Assembly: GCA_026004935.1 (NCBI GenBank)
Contig: BPKC01000001.1
Coordinates: 1,899,491-1,963,490, forward strand
Length of the DNA stretch: 64,000 nt
Direction: 5' to 3'
From: Rhodothalassiaceae bacterium
GTDB taxonomy: Bacteria; Pseudomonadota; Alphaproteobacteria; Sphingomonadales; Rhodothalassiaceae
Positions 36,192 to 44,556 of this stretch are shown here, piece by piece. The notes under the pieces are model-generated. The model was not told the DNA's origin and did no database searches. It worked only from the letters and a program-made list of their open reading frames with translations. Every line of letters begins with the position of its first letter. The first letter of the stretch is position 1. The position numbers were made by a program, and so were the translations under genes.

Positions 36192-37414
36192 TCCGCAAGC
36201 CTCTTGCCCGGCGGATGAAGCGATTCCGCGCGCGCGTCCGCCCCGCCGCCCGGGGCTTCCGGCTCCTCCACGCGCACCAGCATGCCCGGCACCACGCGGT
36301 GCAGGCCGGTCGCGATCACCCGCGTGCCGTCGGGCACCGTGCCCGTCACATAGGCGCGCTCGCCGGCCGCATGCAGGATCTGGACGTTCTCGAAGTGCAC
36401 GCGCGCATGGGGCCAGCCGCGCTCGGGATCCTCTTCCAGCGCATAGACCCGCCACAGGCCCCTGAGGTCCGCCGTCAGCGCGTCGAGCGGCAGCCAGAAG
36501 CCGCGCACGGGGACCCGCCGCTCGACGAGCAGCGAGGCGAGCGCGCCGTCCGCCACCGCGATCCCGGCCGGCAGCTCGAGTCGGGCGACGAGCGCCCGCG
36601 AGCGCGGCTGGAGCTGCGGCACGAGCCCGGCAAGGCGCGCACGGATCTCGCGGCCGTCTTCGAGCCGCACGGGATATGCGCGCCCAGGCACCAGACCCCG
36701 CCCGTCGGCCTCCGGCAGGCCGACCAGCAGCTCGCCCGCGCCGTCGCTCGCCAGCACCGCGAGCACCGGCGTGCCGGCCGCGACCACCGTGCCCTCGTCC
36801 ACCAGCCGGGCGGTGACGACGCCGGCGAAGGGCGCGACGATCCGCGTCTGCGCCAGTGCGACGCGGATGCGCGCAAGATCGGCCTTCGCGCCGGCCGCCG
36901 CCGCCGCGGCCGCCTTCAGCCGCGCCTCGGCCTCGTCGAGCCGCTGGCGCGAGACATGCCCGGCCTTGAACAGCGCCCGCACGCGCTCCGCGGTCTCGGC
37001 GGCGAGATCGCGCTCGGCCTCGGCCTCGGCGAGGGCGGCGCGGATGCGGTCCTCCTCCGCCTTGAGCCGCGCGTCGTCGAGACGGGCGAGCACGTCGCCC
37101 TTCGCAAAGCGGTCGCCCTCGCGCACCGGGATCGCGACGATCCGGCCCGCCTGCTCGAAGCCGAGCCGGCTCACCGCCGGCGCGCGCACGCGTCCCGTAA
37201 AGGCCACGGTTTCGGTGTAGGAATCCTGGTAGCGCACGGTGATCGTCGCGACCGGCAGAGCCCCCGCGCCCGCACGCGGCTCCTCGGGCTCCTGCTCACC
37301 GAGGGCGAACACCCGCGCAAGAAGACCCGCCGCCACCACCGCCGCGGCGGCGATCCAGACCGCCGGCCGTGTGCGCCGGCCCGCGCGCCAGGTTGCTCCA
37401 TGCTGTCGTGACAT
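36188..37414 (-). CDS. RND efflux periplasmic adaptor (membrane fusion protein)
   Basis: Adaptor of 408 residues linking the pump to an outer-membrane channel. The N-terminal signal/anchor is RPAVWIAAAAVVAAGLLARVFA. The biotinyl-lipoyl hairpin is split by a long coiled coil: FTGRVRAPAVSRLGFEQAGRI ahead and IVAPFAGVVTARLVDEGTVV after, with an Ala/Glu-rich coiled coil between (about residues 95-165). The beta-barrel and membrane-proximal domains follow (LVVGLPEADGRGL, GFWLPLDALTAD). ATG at 37414 is preferred to 37522 because the upstream part has no secretion signal. First gene of the two-gene efflux operon, divergent from the TetR regulator. Confidence 0.88.
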   Translation of the reverse strand: MSRQHGATWRAGRRTRPAVWIAAAAVVAAGLLARVFALGEQEPEEPRAGAGALPVATITVRYQDSYTETVAFTGRVRAPAVSRLGFEQAGRIVAIPVREGDRFAKGDVLARLDDARLKAEEDRIRAALAEAEAERDLAAETAERVRALFKAGHVSRQRLDEAEARLKAAAAAAAGAKADLARIRVALAQTRIVAPFAGVVTARLVDEGTVVAAGTPVLAVLASDGAGELLVGLPEADGRGLVPGRAYPVRLEDGREIRARLAGLVPQLQPRSRALVARLELPAGIAVADGALASLLVERRVPVRGFWLPLDALTADLRGLWRVYALEEDPERGWPHARVHFENVQILHAAGERAYVTGTVPDGTRVIATGLHRVVPGMLVRVEEPEAPGGGADARAESLHPPGKRLAE

Positions 37415-37528
37415 CGGACCGTCCCCGTTCCTTGTCGGGTCCTCATTTTCGGGCCTGCCGCGCGTCTTCGCCGCACGACGCGCCCCGCCCGCGGCGGGGC
37501 TTGCCTTCGTCGTCGCTCCCATATATAC

Positions 37529-37552
37529 ATACTGGACCGTCCAGTCCAGTAT
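37529..37552. promoter_or_regulatory. Overlapping palindromic operator between RND operon and TetR gene
   Basis: ATACTGGAC (37529-37537) and GTCCAGTAT (37544-37552) form a perfect 9-bp inverted repeat with a 6-base spacer. An inner palindrome ACTGGAC-C-GTCCAGT lies at 37531-37545 and shares its arms, so two registers of dimer binding are possible. It lies in the divergent gap 115 bp before the adaptor start and 75 bp before the TetR start. Binding by the TetR protein is inferred from position. Confidence 0.75.
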
Positions 37553-37627
37553 TCATGGGCGGTGCGGGAACGGATTTCGCGCAAGCCCTCCCCATTCGGG
37601 GAGGCCGCGAGGAGGAGGCACGAGACC

Positions 37628-38362
37628 GTGGATCGCGAGCCCCCGCTTCGGCCGTCGCCGGAAGAGATCCCGGCGGCGCGCACGGATGCCCCGGCGGATG
37701 GCCCGGATGACGAGGCGGCGCCCCAGCGCGGTCGGCCGCCGGATCCGGAACGCCGCGCGCGCATCCTCGAGGCGGCGGCGGCCCTCTTTCTGGAAAAGGG
37801 CTTTTCCCGCACCAGCATGGACCGGATCGCGCAAGCGGCCGGCGTGTCCAAGCAGACGGTGTATGCCCATTTCCGCAGCAAGGACGACCTCTATCGCGCC
37901 GTCATCGCCCACAAGATCGCCGAATACTTCCCGGACACCCGGATCCTGGCCGGCGACGCGGCGCAGGCCGAACGCGCGCTTCAGCGCTTCGGCGTGCAGT
38001 TCCTGTCGCTGGTGCTGTCCGACGATTCCATCGCCATGCTGCGCCGGCTCGCCGAATCCGCGCGCCACGAGCCGCGTCTCGTGCGCCTGTTCGATGAGGA
38101 GGGCCCGGAGCGGATTCTGGCGACCCTTGCCGCCTTCTGCGCACGCTGCTGCTGCGTCGTCCACCGCGGGCGCTGCGACGCGCGGGCGCTGGCGGAGCTC
38201 ATCACCAGCCTCCTTCTCGGCCCCTGGCTTCTCCGCCGTCTGCTGGGACTCGTCCCCATGCCGTCGCCCGCCGAGCTCGAGGCCCATGCGCGGCTCGTGG
38301 CCCGCCAGGCCATGGCGCTCGCCGAGCTCGGCCTTGTCGACTCCGCCCCGGCCGCGGGCTGA
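37628..38362 (+). CDS. TetR-family regulator with a cysteine cluster
   Basis: Regulator of 244 residues. The N-terminal 40 residues are acidic and Pro-rich. The TetR helix-turn-helix runs from about 42 to 92: ERRARILEAAAALFLEKGFS, TSMDRIAQAAGVSKQTVYAHF and KDDLYRAVI. The ligand domain has an unusual cluster FCARCCCVVHRGRC with Cys at about 171, 174, 175, 176 and 183, which could bind a metal or sense thiol-reactive compounds; that is speculation. The GTG at 37628 is chosen because GGAGGAGG lies 9 bp before it; the alternative GTG at 37562 has no such site. Divergent from the RND operon, which it presumably represses. Confidence 0.85.
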   Translation: MDREPPLRPSPEEIPAARTDAPADGPDDEAAPQRGRPPDPERRARILEAAAALFLEKGFSRTSMDRIAQAAGVSKQTVYAHFRSKDDLYRAVIAHKIAEYFPDTRILAGDAAQAERALQRFGVQFLSLVLSDDSIAMLRRLAESARHEPRLVRLFDEEGPERILATLAAFCARCCCVVHRGRCDARALAELITSLLLGPWLLRRLLGLVPMPSPAELEAHARLVARQAMALAELGLVDSAPAAG

Positions 38363-38525
38363 GACCGGTCATCGGGCTTCCGTCATCGGCCGTGAAAGGT
38401 GGACGCCGGGCCGGCGCGCGAGGCTGGAGAATCCGCGCCGGCGGGCGACGCGGAGATGCGGACCCGCCGGTCACCCTGACGTCCGAGACCGCGCAGCGCG
38501 CACCGGCGGCGGACACCCCCAATCG

Positions 38526-39133
38526 CGTCGTTCGCCGGCCATCTCTTTTTTTCGCGTCGTTCGCCGGCTTGACCGGCGAACCCATGCGGCGGACGTGGCA
38601 TCTTCGGCGCAAAAGGTTGGCCCGGCTGTCGGCTGGACCCGCCGATCAAGTCGGCGGGTGACGAGGGAAAGGAGCGGGCCCGCCGGTCAAGCCGGCGGGT
38701 GACGCAGAAACGTGCTTGCGGGGGAAGGCAACCTCCTGCTCCCGGCATCCCGTCTGGCCGCAAGGATCGAGAATGCGCACCGGCGGGTGACCTCTCTCTC
38801 CCGCGTCGTTCGCCGGCTTGACCGGCGAACCCATGCGGCGGACGTGGCATCTTCGGCGCAAAAGGTTGGCCCGGCTGTCGGCTGGACCCGCCGGTCAGGC
38901 CGGCGGGTGACGAGGGAAAGGAGCGGGACCCGCCGGTCAAGCCGGCGGGTGACGATGGCGAGTGCACGCCGGCGGTGACGCGCCCCTCTCTCGTCATTCG
39001 CCGCGAAAGCGGCGAATCCAGCCGCCGCCAGGGAAGAACCCGGCGGTTGCGGCTGTCTCCGCGTCCTGCTGGATCCGCCGATCAAGTCGGCGGATGACGA
39101 GGGATGGGCGTGGACCCGCCGATCAAGCGGGTG
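38526..39133. repeat. Palindromic repeat cluster 4 (intergenic 38363-39172)
   Basis: The 810-bp gap between the TetR gene and the cyclophilin gene holds about ten palindromes of the four stem types. A block of about 151 bp (38554-38704) is repeated as 38803-38954 with a few substitutions and one inserted base. A separate 111-bp inverted pair at 38991-39101 is the reverse complement of units in cluster 5. No gene was found; short frames here are repeats read as codons. Confidence 0.87.
38991..39101 (-). repeat. 111-bp composite repeat unit, inverted copy
   Basis: Reverse complement of the units at 47377-47487 and 48454-48564, with about two mismatches over 111 bp. It consists of a TTCGCCGC-type palindrome, a roughly 45-bp core and an ATCCGCCGA-type palindrome, so the same core travels with the same palindrome pair at sites 8 kb apart in opposite orientation. 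Confidence 0.9.
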
Positions 39134-39172
39134 GACCGGCAAAGAGGGGATGTGTGCCCGCGCGGGGGACGT

Positions 39173-39775
39173 TCATGGCGTCCCGCGCTCTTCCGGCGGC
39201 AGGTCGGCGGCCACCCGCGCCCGGAGAATCCGGGTGGGGTTGAGGGGCGGCTCGCCCGGCGCGATCTGGTCCACGCAGGCCATCCCGCTCACCACCCGGC
39301 CCCAGACGGTGTACATGCCGTCGAGCGCGGAGTTGCGCGTGTACATGATGTAGAACTGGCTGTTGGCGCTGTCGGGATCGGCGGCGCGCGCCATCGCCAC
39401 CGTGCCGCGCAGATGCGGCAGATCGTTGAATTCCGCGGGCAGATCCGGCAGGTCCGAGCCGCCGCGCCCGGTGCCGGTGGGATCGCCCGTCTGCGCCATG
39501 AAGCCGGGGATCACGCGGTGGAAGATGACGCCGTCATAGAAGCCGCGCCGCGCGAGCGTCCTGATGCGCTCCACATGCAGCGGCGCCTTGTCCGGGCGCA
39601 TCAGGATGTCCACCCGCCCGCATTCGAGATCGAGATAGAGGTGGTTTTCGGGATCGTCCGGATCGAAGGCCGGCGCCGCATCCTGGGCCGACGCGCGGCC
39701 CGCGCCCGGCAGCAGGACGAGGCCCAGCGCAAGCATGATCCGGATGGCGCCCCGCTTCCAGCTTCGCCTGCGCAT
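39173..39775 (-). CDS. Periplasmic cyclophilin-type peptidyl-prolyl isomerase
   Basis: Cyclophilin of 200 residues catalysing cis-trans isomerisation of prolyl bonds. A signal peptide (RIMLALGLVLLPGAGRASAQ) points to the periplasm. The cyclophilin core has the active-site signature GVIFHRVIPGFMAQTGDPTGTGRGG, and VAMARAADPDSANSQFYIMY with the catalytic and substrate-pocket residues. GMYTVWGRVVSGMACVDQI follows. A Trp near the usual cyclosporin-contact position is in VWGRV. It lies 32 bp downstream of coaD in the same direction, a common pairing in alphaproteobacteria as far as I know. Confidence 0.9.
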   Translation of the reverse strand: MRRRSWKRGAIRIMLALGLVLLPGAGRASAQDAAPAFDPDDPENHLYLDLECGRVDILMRPDKAPLHVERIRTLARRGFYDGVIFHRVIPGFMAQTGDPTGTGRGGSDLPDLPAEFNDLPHLRGTVAMARAADPDSANSQFYIMYTRNSALDGMYTVWGRVVSGMACVDQIAPGEPPLNPTRILRARVAADLPPEERGTP

Positions 39776-39807
39776 CGCCTTTCTTCCCCTCCCGCCTTCG
39801 CGGCCGC

Positions 39808-40332
39808 CTAGCGCCTCAGCCCGCCGCGCTCGGCCGCGATCCTGGTCTTGAGCGCCTCGGCCACCCGCGGCGGGATGAAGGGCTCGATGCGGCCGCCGTA
39901 GGCCGCGATCTCCTTGACGAGCCGCGAGGCGATGGGCTGGTACTTCGCATCCGCCATCAGGAAGACGGTCTCGACCTTCGGGTTCAGGACCGCGTTCATG
40001 CCGGCCATCTGGAACTCGTATTCGAAATCGGACACGGCCCTCAGCCCCCGCACGATGATCCGCGCGCCGACGGCTTCGGCGAAGCGCATGAGGAGATCGT
40101 CGAAGGGCCGCACCTCGATCGCGACCCCCTCCTCCTGCGCGATCGCCCGCGTCTCCGCGCGCACCATGTTGACCCGCTCGTCCAGCGGGAACAGCGGATT
40201 CTTCGCCGCGTTCGAGGCCACCCCGATCACCAGCCGGTCGACGAGGCGCGCGGCGCGCCGCACGATGTCGAGGTGACCATAGGTGATGGGGTCGAAGGTG
40301 CCCGGATAGAGCCCCACGCGTTCCTCGGCCAA
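39808..40332 (-). CDS. coaD: Phosphopantetheine adenylyltransferase CoaD
   Basis: Fourth enzyme of coenzyme A synthesis, transfers AMP from ATP to 4'-phosphopantetheine; cytoplasmic, hexameric. The 174 residues show the nucleotidyltransferase motif YPGTFDPITYGHLDI (T/HxGH type), NAAKNPLFPLDERV, the second signature RGLRAVSDFEYEFQMAGMN and YQPIASRLVKEIAAYGG. Length and order are normal. It sits upstream of the cyclophilin gene, and about 118 bp separate it from the SDR gene of the catabolic operon upstream. Confidence 0.96.
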   Translation of the reverse strand: MAEERVGLYPGTFDPITYGHLDIVRRAARLVDRLVIGVASNAAKNPLFPLDERVNMVRAETRAIAQEEGVAIEVRPFDDLLMRFAEAVGARIIVRGLRAVSDFEYEFQMAGMNAVLNPKVETVFLMADAKYQPIASRLVKEIAAYGGRIEPFIPPRVAEALKTRIAAERGGLRR

Positions 40333-40450
40333 GAGCGTCCTCCCTGGCTTGCCCGCGCCGCCTTCCCGCGCCCGGCGTGATGCGGCGGCTGGGCCGCCAC
40401 TGTTACCGGTTCACGGCGCTTCAGGCAAGAAACGTCCCTGAAGCGGCGGC

Positions 40451-41191
40451 CTAGAGCTGCAGCTGGCCGATGCTGGTGCCGCCGCACACGTAGAGCGTCT
40501 GGCCGGTGATGAAGTCGTTTTCCGGGGCGAGGAAGAAGGCCACCGCGGCCGCGACATCGGCGGGGCTTCCGATCCGCCCGCGCGGGATCTGGCGGACAAG
40601 CCGCGCCGCCGCCTCGGGTGTCGTCACGATCTCGTGGAACATGTCGGTCTCGATCGGGCCGGGGGCCACGGTGTTGACCGTGATCCCGAAGGGCGCAAGC
40701 TCCAGCGCCCAGGAGCGGCCCATCGCGATCATTCCGCCCTTGGTCGCCGCATAGGCCGTGCGCCCGGCAAGCCCCAGCGCCCCGCGCGACGACATCAGCA
40801 CGACCCGCCCCTCGCCCGCCTCCTTCATGCCGGCGAGCGCCGCCTTGACCAGCAGCAGCGCGGCGACGAGATGCAGGCGCGTCAGATCCTCGAGATCTCG
40901 TGGCGCCGCCTCCTCCACCGGCGCGGGCCGGATGACGCCCGCATTGTGGACGATCCCGTAGACCGGCCCGGCCGCCATGATCGCCTCGGCCGCGGCCGCC
41001 GTCGCCGCCGGATCCGCGAGATCGGCGGTGACCGATTCGAGCCCCGGGCGCGGATCGGCCGCATGGCGCGCAAGCGAAACGACGCGATAGCCCTCCTTCA
41101 GAAGCCGGTCGGCGATCGCCGCGCCGATGCCCCGGTTGCCGCCGGTCACCACCACGCGCCGGCCGCCGCCGACGCCGATGTATTCCGCCAT
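40451..41191 (-). CDS. Short-chain dehydrogenase/reductase (FabG-like)
   Basis: NAD(P)-dependent oxidoreductase of 246 residues. The cofactor motif VVVTGGNRGIGAAIADRLL (TGxxxGxG), the VHNAG strand, catalytic Ser in VLMSSRGALGL, catalytic Tyr and Lys in AYAATKGGMIAM, and the C-terminal FFLAPENDFITGQTLYVCGG are all present. Start ATG at 41191 overlaps the stop of the DUF35 gene (TGATG). It is the last gene of the Rieske-ligase-thiolase operon and probably oxidises a dihydrodiol or a beta-hydroxyacyl intermediate. Substrate is unresolved. Confidence 0.88.
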   Translation of the reverse strand: MAEYIGVGGGRRVVVTGGNRGIGAAIADRLLKEGYRVVSLARHAADPRPGLESVTADLADPAATAAAAEAIMAAGPVYGIVHNAGVIRPAPVEEAAPRDLEDLTRLHLVAALLLVKAALAGMKEAGEGRVVLMSSRGALGLAGRTAYAATKGGMIAMGRSWALELAPFGITVNTVAPGPIETDMFHEIVTTPEAAARLVRQIPRGRIGSPADVAAAVAFFLAPENDFITGQTLYVCGGTSIGQLQL

Positions 41192-41656
41192 CAGAGCGTC
41201 TCCTTTCCGCCCTTGCCGACGAGTTCGGCCGCGCGCGCGGCGCATCCAGCCGCGTCGGCCGCCGCAACCAGCACGAGGCGCCCCCGGCGGTCGCGCGCCA
41301 CGGCGACGGCCACGGCCGCACCCGGCCCGGGCGCCGGAGCGGGGCCGAGATGCACCCAGGCGCAGGGCCCCTCCTCCAGCGCGGCGAAGCCCGACCGTCC
41401 AGCCCGCGGGCCAGCCGCCGTCCGGCGCCATGCCGCGCCACAGCGGCACCGCCGCGAGCAGGCGGGCGGACCCCGCGCTTTCCACCCAGTCCAGCTCCTC
41501 GCCGAGACAGGCGGCGCAGAAGGGCTGGACCGGCCAGACCCAGGCGCCGCAGCCGCGGCAGCGCGCCAGCACGGGCGGGCGCCCCTCCTGCTGGCGGGCC
41601 AGCCAGGCGGCGGCGAAGGGGCTCACCCCGGCGGCAGCCGGATCCCGAGCGGTCAT
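41191..41656 (-). pseudogene. DUF35 OB-fold/Zn-ribbon acyl-CoA-associated protein, frameshifted
   Basis: Partner protein of the adjacent thiolase. The N-terminal 89 codons from the ATG at 41656 encode a rubredoxin-like Zn ribbon (CRGCGAWVWPVQPFCAAC) and the start of the OB fold, ending WTVG. The continuation of the OB fold (FAALEEGPCAWVHLGPAP ... ELVGKGGKETL) is in the next frame. Removing one G from the GGG at 41390-41392 joins them into a 154-residue protein that stops at 41191, in a TGATG overlap with the SDR start. The start also overlaps the thiolase stop by 4 bp. Either a true 1-bp insertion or a homopolymer sequencing error; the rest of the gene looks intact and constrained. Confidence 0.82.
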
Positions 41657-42840
41657 GGCCCGTCCTCTCCGCCGCCTGCGCCCGGCTCCAGCACCGCCGC
41701 GGCGTGCGCGAGCCCGCCCAGATGGTGCACGAGGCCGAAGCCGCTCACCAGCGCGCGCCGGCGCCGGCCCGCCGACCGTCCGGCCGGGCGGCCCGTGAGC
41801 TGGCCGAGGGCCTCCGTCATCCCGAGAAATCCGCCGGCCGCCCCCGCCTGGCCGCAGGAAAGCTGGCCGCCGCCGGTGTTGTGGGCGAGCGGGCCGTCGA
41901 TCGCCGTCAGCCCTTCACGGATCAGACGTCCCGCGCCGCCCGCGGGCGCAAGGCCGAAGGCCTCGAGCTGCAGGAAGACCATCACCGGGTAGTCGTCATA
42001 GGTCTGGACGAGATCGATGCCCTCGAGCAGCCCCTCGGCATCGAGCCGCGTCGCCAGCATGAGAAACGGGTCGTGGAGCGGCGGCCCGTCGCGGCGCACC
42101 TCGCCGAAGAACGCCGCCGCTCCAAGCGCACGGGCGTAGGCGAGCCCGAGGCGCTCGGCATCGGCCGCGGACATGACGAGAAAGCCCTCGCCGCCTGCAC
42201 AGGGCATCACGCAGTCGAACAGATGCAGGGGGCCCGCGACCGGCGGGGCGGCGAGATAGTCGGTGAGCGCGAGCGGCTCGCGCAGCAGGGCGTGGGGATT
42301 GTCGCGCGCATGGGCGCGCTGCTGGACGCACAGGCGCCCGAAATCCTCCCGCCCGACCCCGAAGCGGCGCATGTAGAGATCGGTCACCGCCGCGAACAGC
42401 GCGTTCGGCCCGGCCTCGCCGTAGGGGTGCACGGCGTCCTTCCAGACCCAGCTGAAATCGGCGACGAGCTCGTGGAAGGCCCCCTTGCGGTGGGTGTCGG
42501 CGGCGATGCAGGCGACGATGCGGGCCTCGCCCGCCGCCACCGCCTTTGCGGCCTCCATCAGCGCGACGACGCCGGCCGCCCCGCCGACGGGCAGGAAGGA
42601 AAACCACGAAAGCCTGAGGCCAAGCTCCGCCACGATCGCAAGCGGGGCGTCGCGGGCGAGCCCGAAGCTTGCGACCGCGAGGCCGTCGATCTCCGCCTTG
42701 TCGATCCCGGATCGCCGGCAGAGCGCGGCCAGCGTGCGCGCGATCCAGGCCTGGGCGGGAAGCGCGCTCGTGCGCTCGTAGCCGACGGTGACCGGCGCCG
42801 CGGCCGCGACATCGCCGAAGATCGCCCGTGCGCCCGTCAT
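41653..42840 (-). CDS. Thiolase-like protein (SCP2/Ltp2 type), DUF35 partner
   Basis: Thiolase-fold protein of 395 residues. The C-terminal motif NTGGGQLSCGQAGAAGG and the FDCVMPCAGGEGFLVMSA segment fit SCP2-type thiolases that pair with DUF35 proteins. The N-terminal nucleophile region reads PVGGAAGVVALMEAA, so the usual catalytic Cys is not seen there; such members may be aldolases (as in Ltp2-DUF35 retro-aldol cleavage of acyl-CoA side chains) rather than classic thiolases. That mechanistic reading is inference. Overlaps by 4 bp with both the ligase upstream and the DUF35 gene downstream. Confidence 0.83.
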   Translation of the reverse strand: MTGARAIFGDVAAAAPVTVGYERTSALPAQAWIARTLAALCRRSGIDKAEIDGLAVASFGLARDAPLAIVAELGLRLSWFSFLPVGGAAGVVALMEAAKAVAAGEARIVACIAADTHRKGAFHELVADFSWVWKDAVHPYGEAGPNALFAAVTDLYMRRFGVGREDFGRLCVQQRAHARDNPHALLREPLALTDYLAAPPVAGPLHLFDCVMPCAGGEGFLVMSAADAERLGLAYARALGAAAFFGEVRRDGPPLHDPFLMLATRLDAEGLLEGIDLVQTYDDYPVMVFLQLEAFGLAPAGGAGRLIREGLTAIDGPLAHNTGGGQLSCGQAGAAGGFLGMTEALGQLTGRPAGRSAGRRRRALVSGFGLVHHLGGLAHAAAVLEPGAGGGEDGP

Positions 42841-44540
42841 CCGGCCTCCCGCCGGCGCGGGCGCATGGCCGCCTTGTCCTCTCTCAGATCCACGAAGGCG
42901 CCCTCGCGCGCGAGCTCACGGCCCAGCCGCCGCACCGCGGCGCGGTCGATCTTCTGGGTCGCGGTCGTGGGCAGATCCTCGACGAAGGCGATCCAGCCGG
43001 GCAGCTTGTAGTAGGCAAGCCGCTCCGCCGCGGCGGCGAGCAGCGCACGGGCGCGCGCCGGCGGATCGGCGGGCGGGGTGTGCGGGACGACGAGGACGGC
43101 CACCTCCTCCCCGCGCAGATCATCATCGAGCGGCAGCGCCGCGACCGCGGCGACCCCGTCCGCGGCCAGCAGGGCCTCCTCGACCTCGGCGGCCGCGATG
43201 TTCTCGCCCGAGCGGCGGATGATGTTCTTGCGCCGCTCCACGAAATGCAGGCTGCCGTCGGGCCCGCGGCGCACGACGTCGCCGGTGTGAAACCAGCCGC
43301 CGGCCCAGGCCTCGTCCGTGGCGCCGGGATCGTCGAGATAGCCCGCGAAGAAGCCCGCGCGCGGATCCCCTTGGGCGCGGCGCACCAGAAGCTCCCCCGC
43401 CTCGCCGTCAGCCACATCGCGGCCGGCCTCGTCGACGAGGCGGATCGCAAGCCCGGGCTCCGGCCGGCCGAAGCAGCGGGTGCCGACATGGCGCGGCTCG
43501 CGGCTCGCCGCGATGCAGGCGCCGGCGCCCGTCTCGGTCATCGCCCAGGCCTCGATGAGGGGAAAGCCGAAGCGCGCCTCGAAGGCGGCGTGGTGCCGCG
43601 GCGCCACCCCGGCCCCGAAGCCGAAGCGCACGCCGCGCGCGGCCTCGTCCTCCGGCCCCGGCGGAAGCCCGAGCAGGATCGCGGGCATCACCCCGAGATA
43701 GTGCACGATGCTGGCCCCGGCCTCGCCCACCGCGCGCCACCAGCTCTTCGGGTGGAAGCGGTCCAGCGGCACGAGGCATCCGCCGCAGGCCAGCATCGCC
43801 ATCAGCGCGCAGGCGAGCGTGTTCATGTGATGGGCGGGCAGCGGCGTGATCAGCCGCTCGCCCGCGCCGAGGGCCATGAGCCCGCCCTGGGAGACGTACC
43901 AGCGTCCCATGGCGGTGAAATACGCATTCGTCAGCACGCAGCCCTTCGGCCGGCCGGTGGTGCCGGACGTGAACAGGATCGCGGCCTCGCGCGCGTCCTC
44001 CCGCTCCGGCATCGTAAAGACCGGGCGGGTGCCGATGCGCGGCGGCCGGAAGCGGTCCGGCTCCATCGACGCCTCGGGCACAAGCAGCACGAAGGGCGGC
44101 GGGTCCGCGATCGCCGCCCGCGCGGTCGCCAGCCGGGCCGCATGCGCCTCGGCGGCGACCACCAGCGCAACCCGCGCCCGCGCGAGCCGGAAGGCCACGC
44201 CCTCGGCTTCCTCGTCGGGGCCGATCGGCACGATGCTCGCGCCGAGCCCGTTGAGCGCCAGGAAATGGGCGAACAGGTCGGGGCGGTTGTCCAGCAGCAG
44301 CCCGACGCGATGGCCCGGCCCGATCCCGGCCGCGGCATAGCGGCGGGCCAGCGCGGCGGCGATCCCGGCAAGCGCCTCATAGGTCCAGCCTGCCGGCTCG
44401 AGCCCGTAATGCCGGGCGGCCGCCGACACCAGCATGAGGGCCGGCGCGTCGGGCCGCAGGCGCGCCTGATGCGCGAGCAGGGCCGCGGGGCTCATGGCTT
44501 CGGCGATCGCGGCAGCCGGCGGCGGGGATTGCGGAGTCAA
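42837..44540 (-). CDS. AMP-dependent acyl-CoA synthetase/ligase
   Basis: Adenylate-forming CoA ligase of 567 residues that activates an organic acid to its CoA thioester. The ATP-binding motif ILFTSGTTGRPKGCVLTN (A3) is near residue 190, PLIEAWAMTETGAG (A5) and GWFHTGDVVRRGPDGSLHFVERRKNIIRRSGENIAAAEVE (A7-A8) follow, and the terminal Lys lies in TATQKIDRAAVRR (A10). Start is a TTG at 44540 with GGAAGG about 9 bp upstream; ATG at 44495 is an alternative with no ribosome site. Part of the Rieske operon, so a substrate acid derived from or entering ring hydroxylation is likely. Confidence 0.87.
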   Translation of the reverse strand: MTPQSPPPAAAIAEAMSPAALLAHQARLRPDAPALMLVSAAARHYGLEPAGWTYEALAGIAAALARRYAAAGIGPGHRVGLLLDNRPDLFAHFLALNGLGASIVPIGPDEEAEGVAFRLARARVALVVAAEAHAARLATARAAIADPPPFVLLVPEASMEPDRFRPPRIGTRPVFTMPEREDAREAAILFTSGTTGRPKGCVLTNAYFTAMGRWYVSQGGLMALGAGERLITPLPAHHMNTLACALMAMLACGGCLVPLDRFHPKSWWRAVGEAGASIVHYLGVMPAILLGLPPGPEDEAARGVRFGFGAGVAPRHHAAFEARFGFPLIEAWAMTETGAGACIAASREPRHVGTRCFGRPEPGLAIRLVDEAGRDVADGEAGELLVRRAQGDPRAGFFAGYLDDPGATDEAWAGGWFHTGDVVRRGPDGSLHFVERRKNIIRRSGENIAAAEVEEALLAADGVAAVAALPLDDDLRGEEVAVLVVPHTPPADPPARARALLAAAAERLAYYKLPGWIAFVEDLPTTATQKIDRAAVRRLGRELAREGAFVDLREDKAAMRPRRREAG

Positions 44541-44556
44541 GGGGCCGGTCCTTCCC

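Noticed and set aside
33240-36218. Plus-strand long frames opposite the RND permease
   Set aside because: Low-complexity His/Arg/Asp-rich shadows; the minus strand encodes clear RND motifs.
40451-41656. A single fused Zn-ribbon-SDR protein read through 41191
   Set aside because: The middle part of that frame is Arg/Gly-rich nonsense, and the OB-fold continuation is clearly in another frame, so it is two genes with a frameshift in the first.
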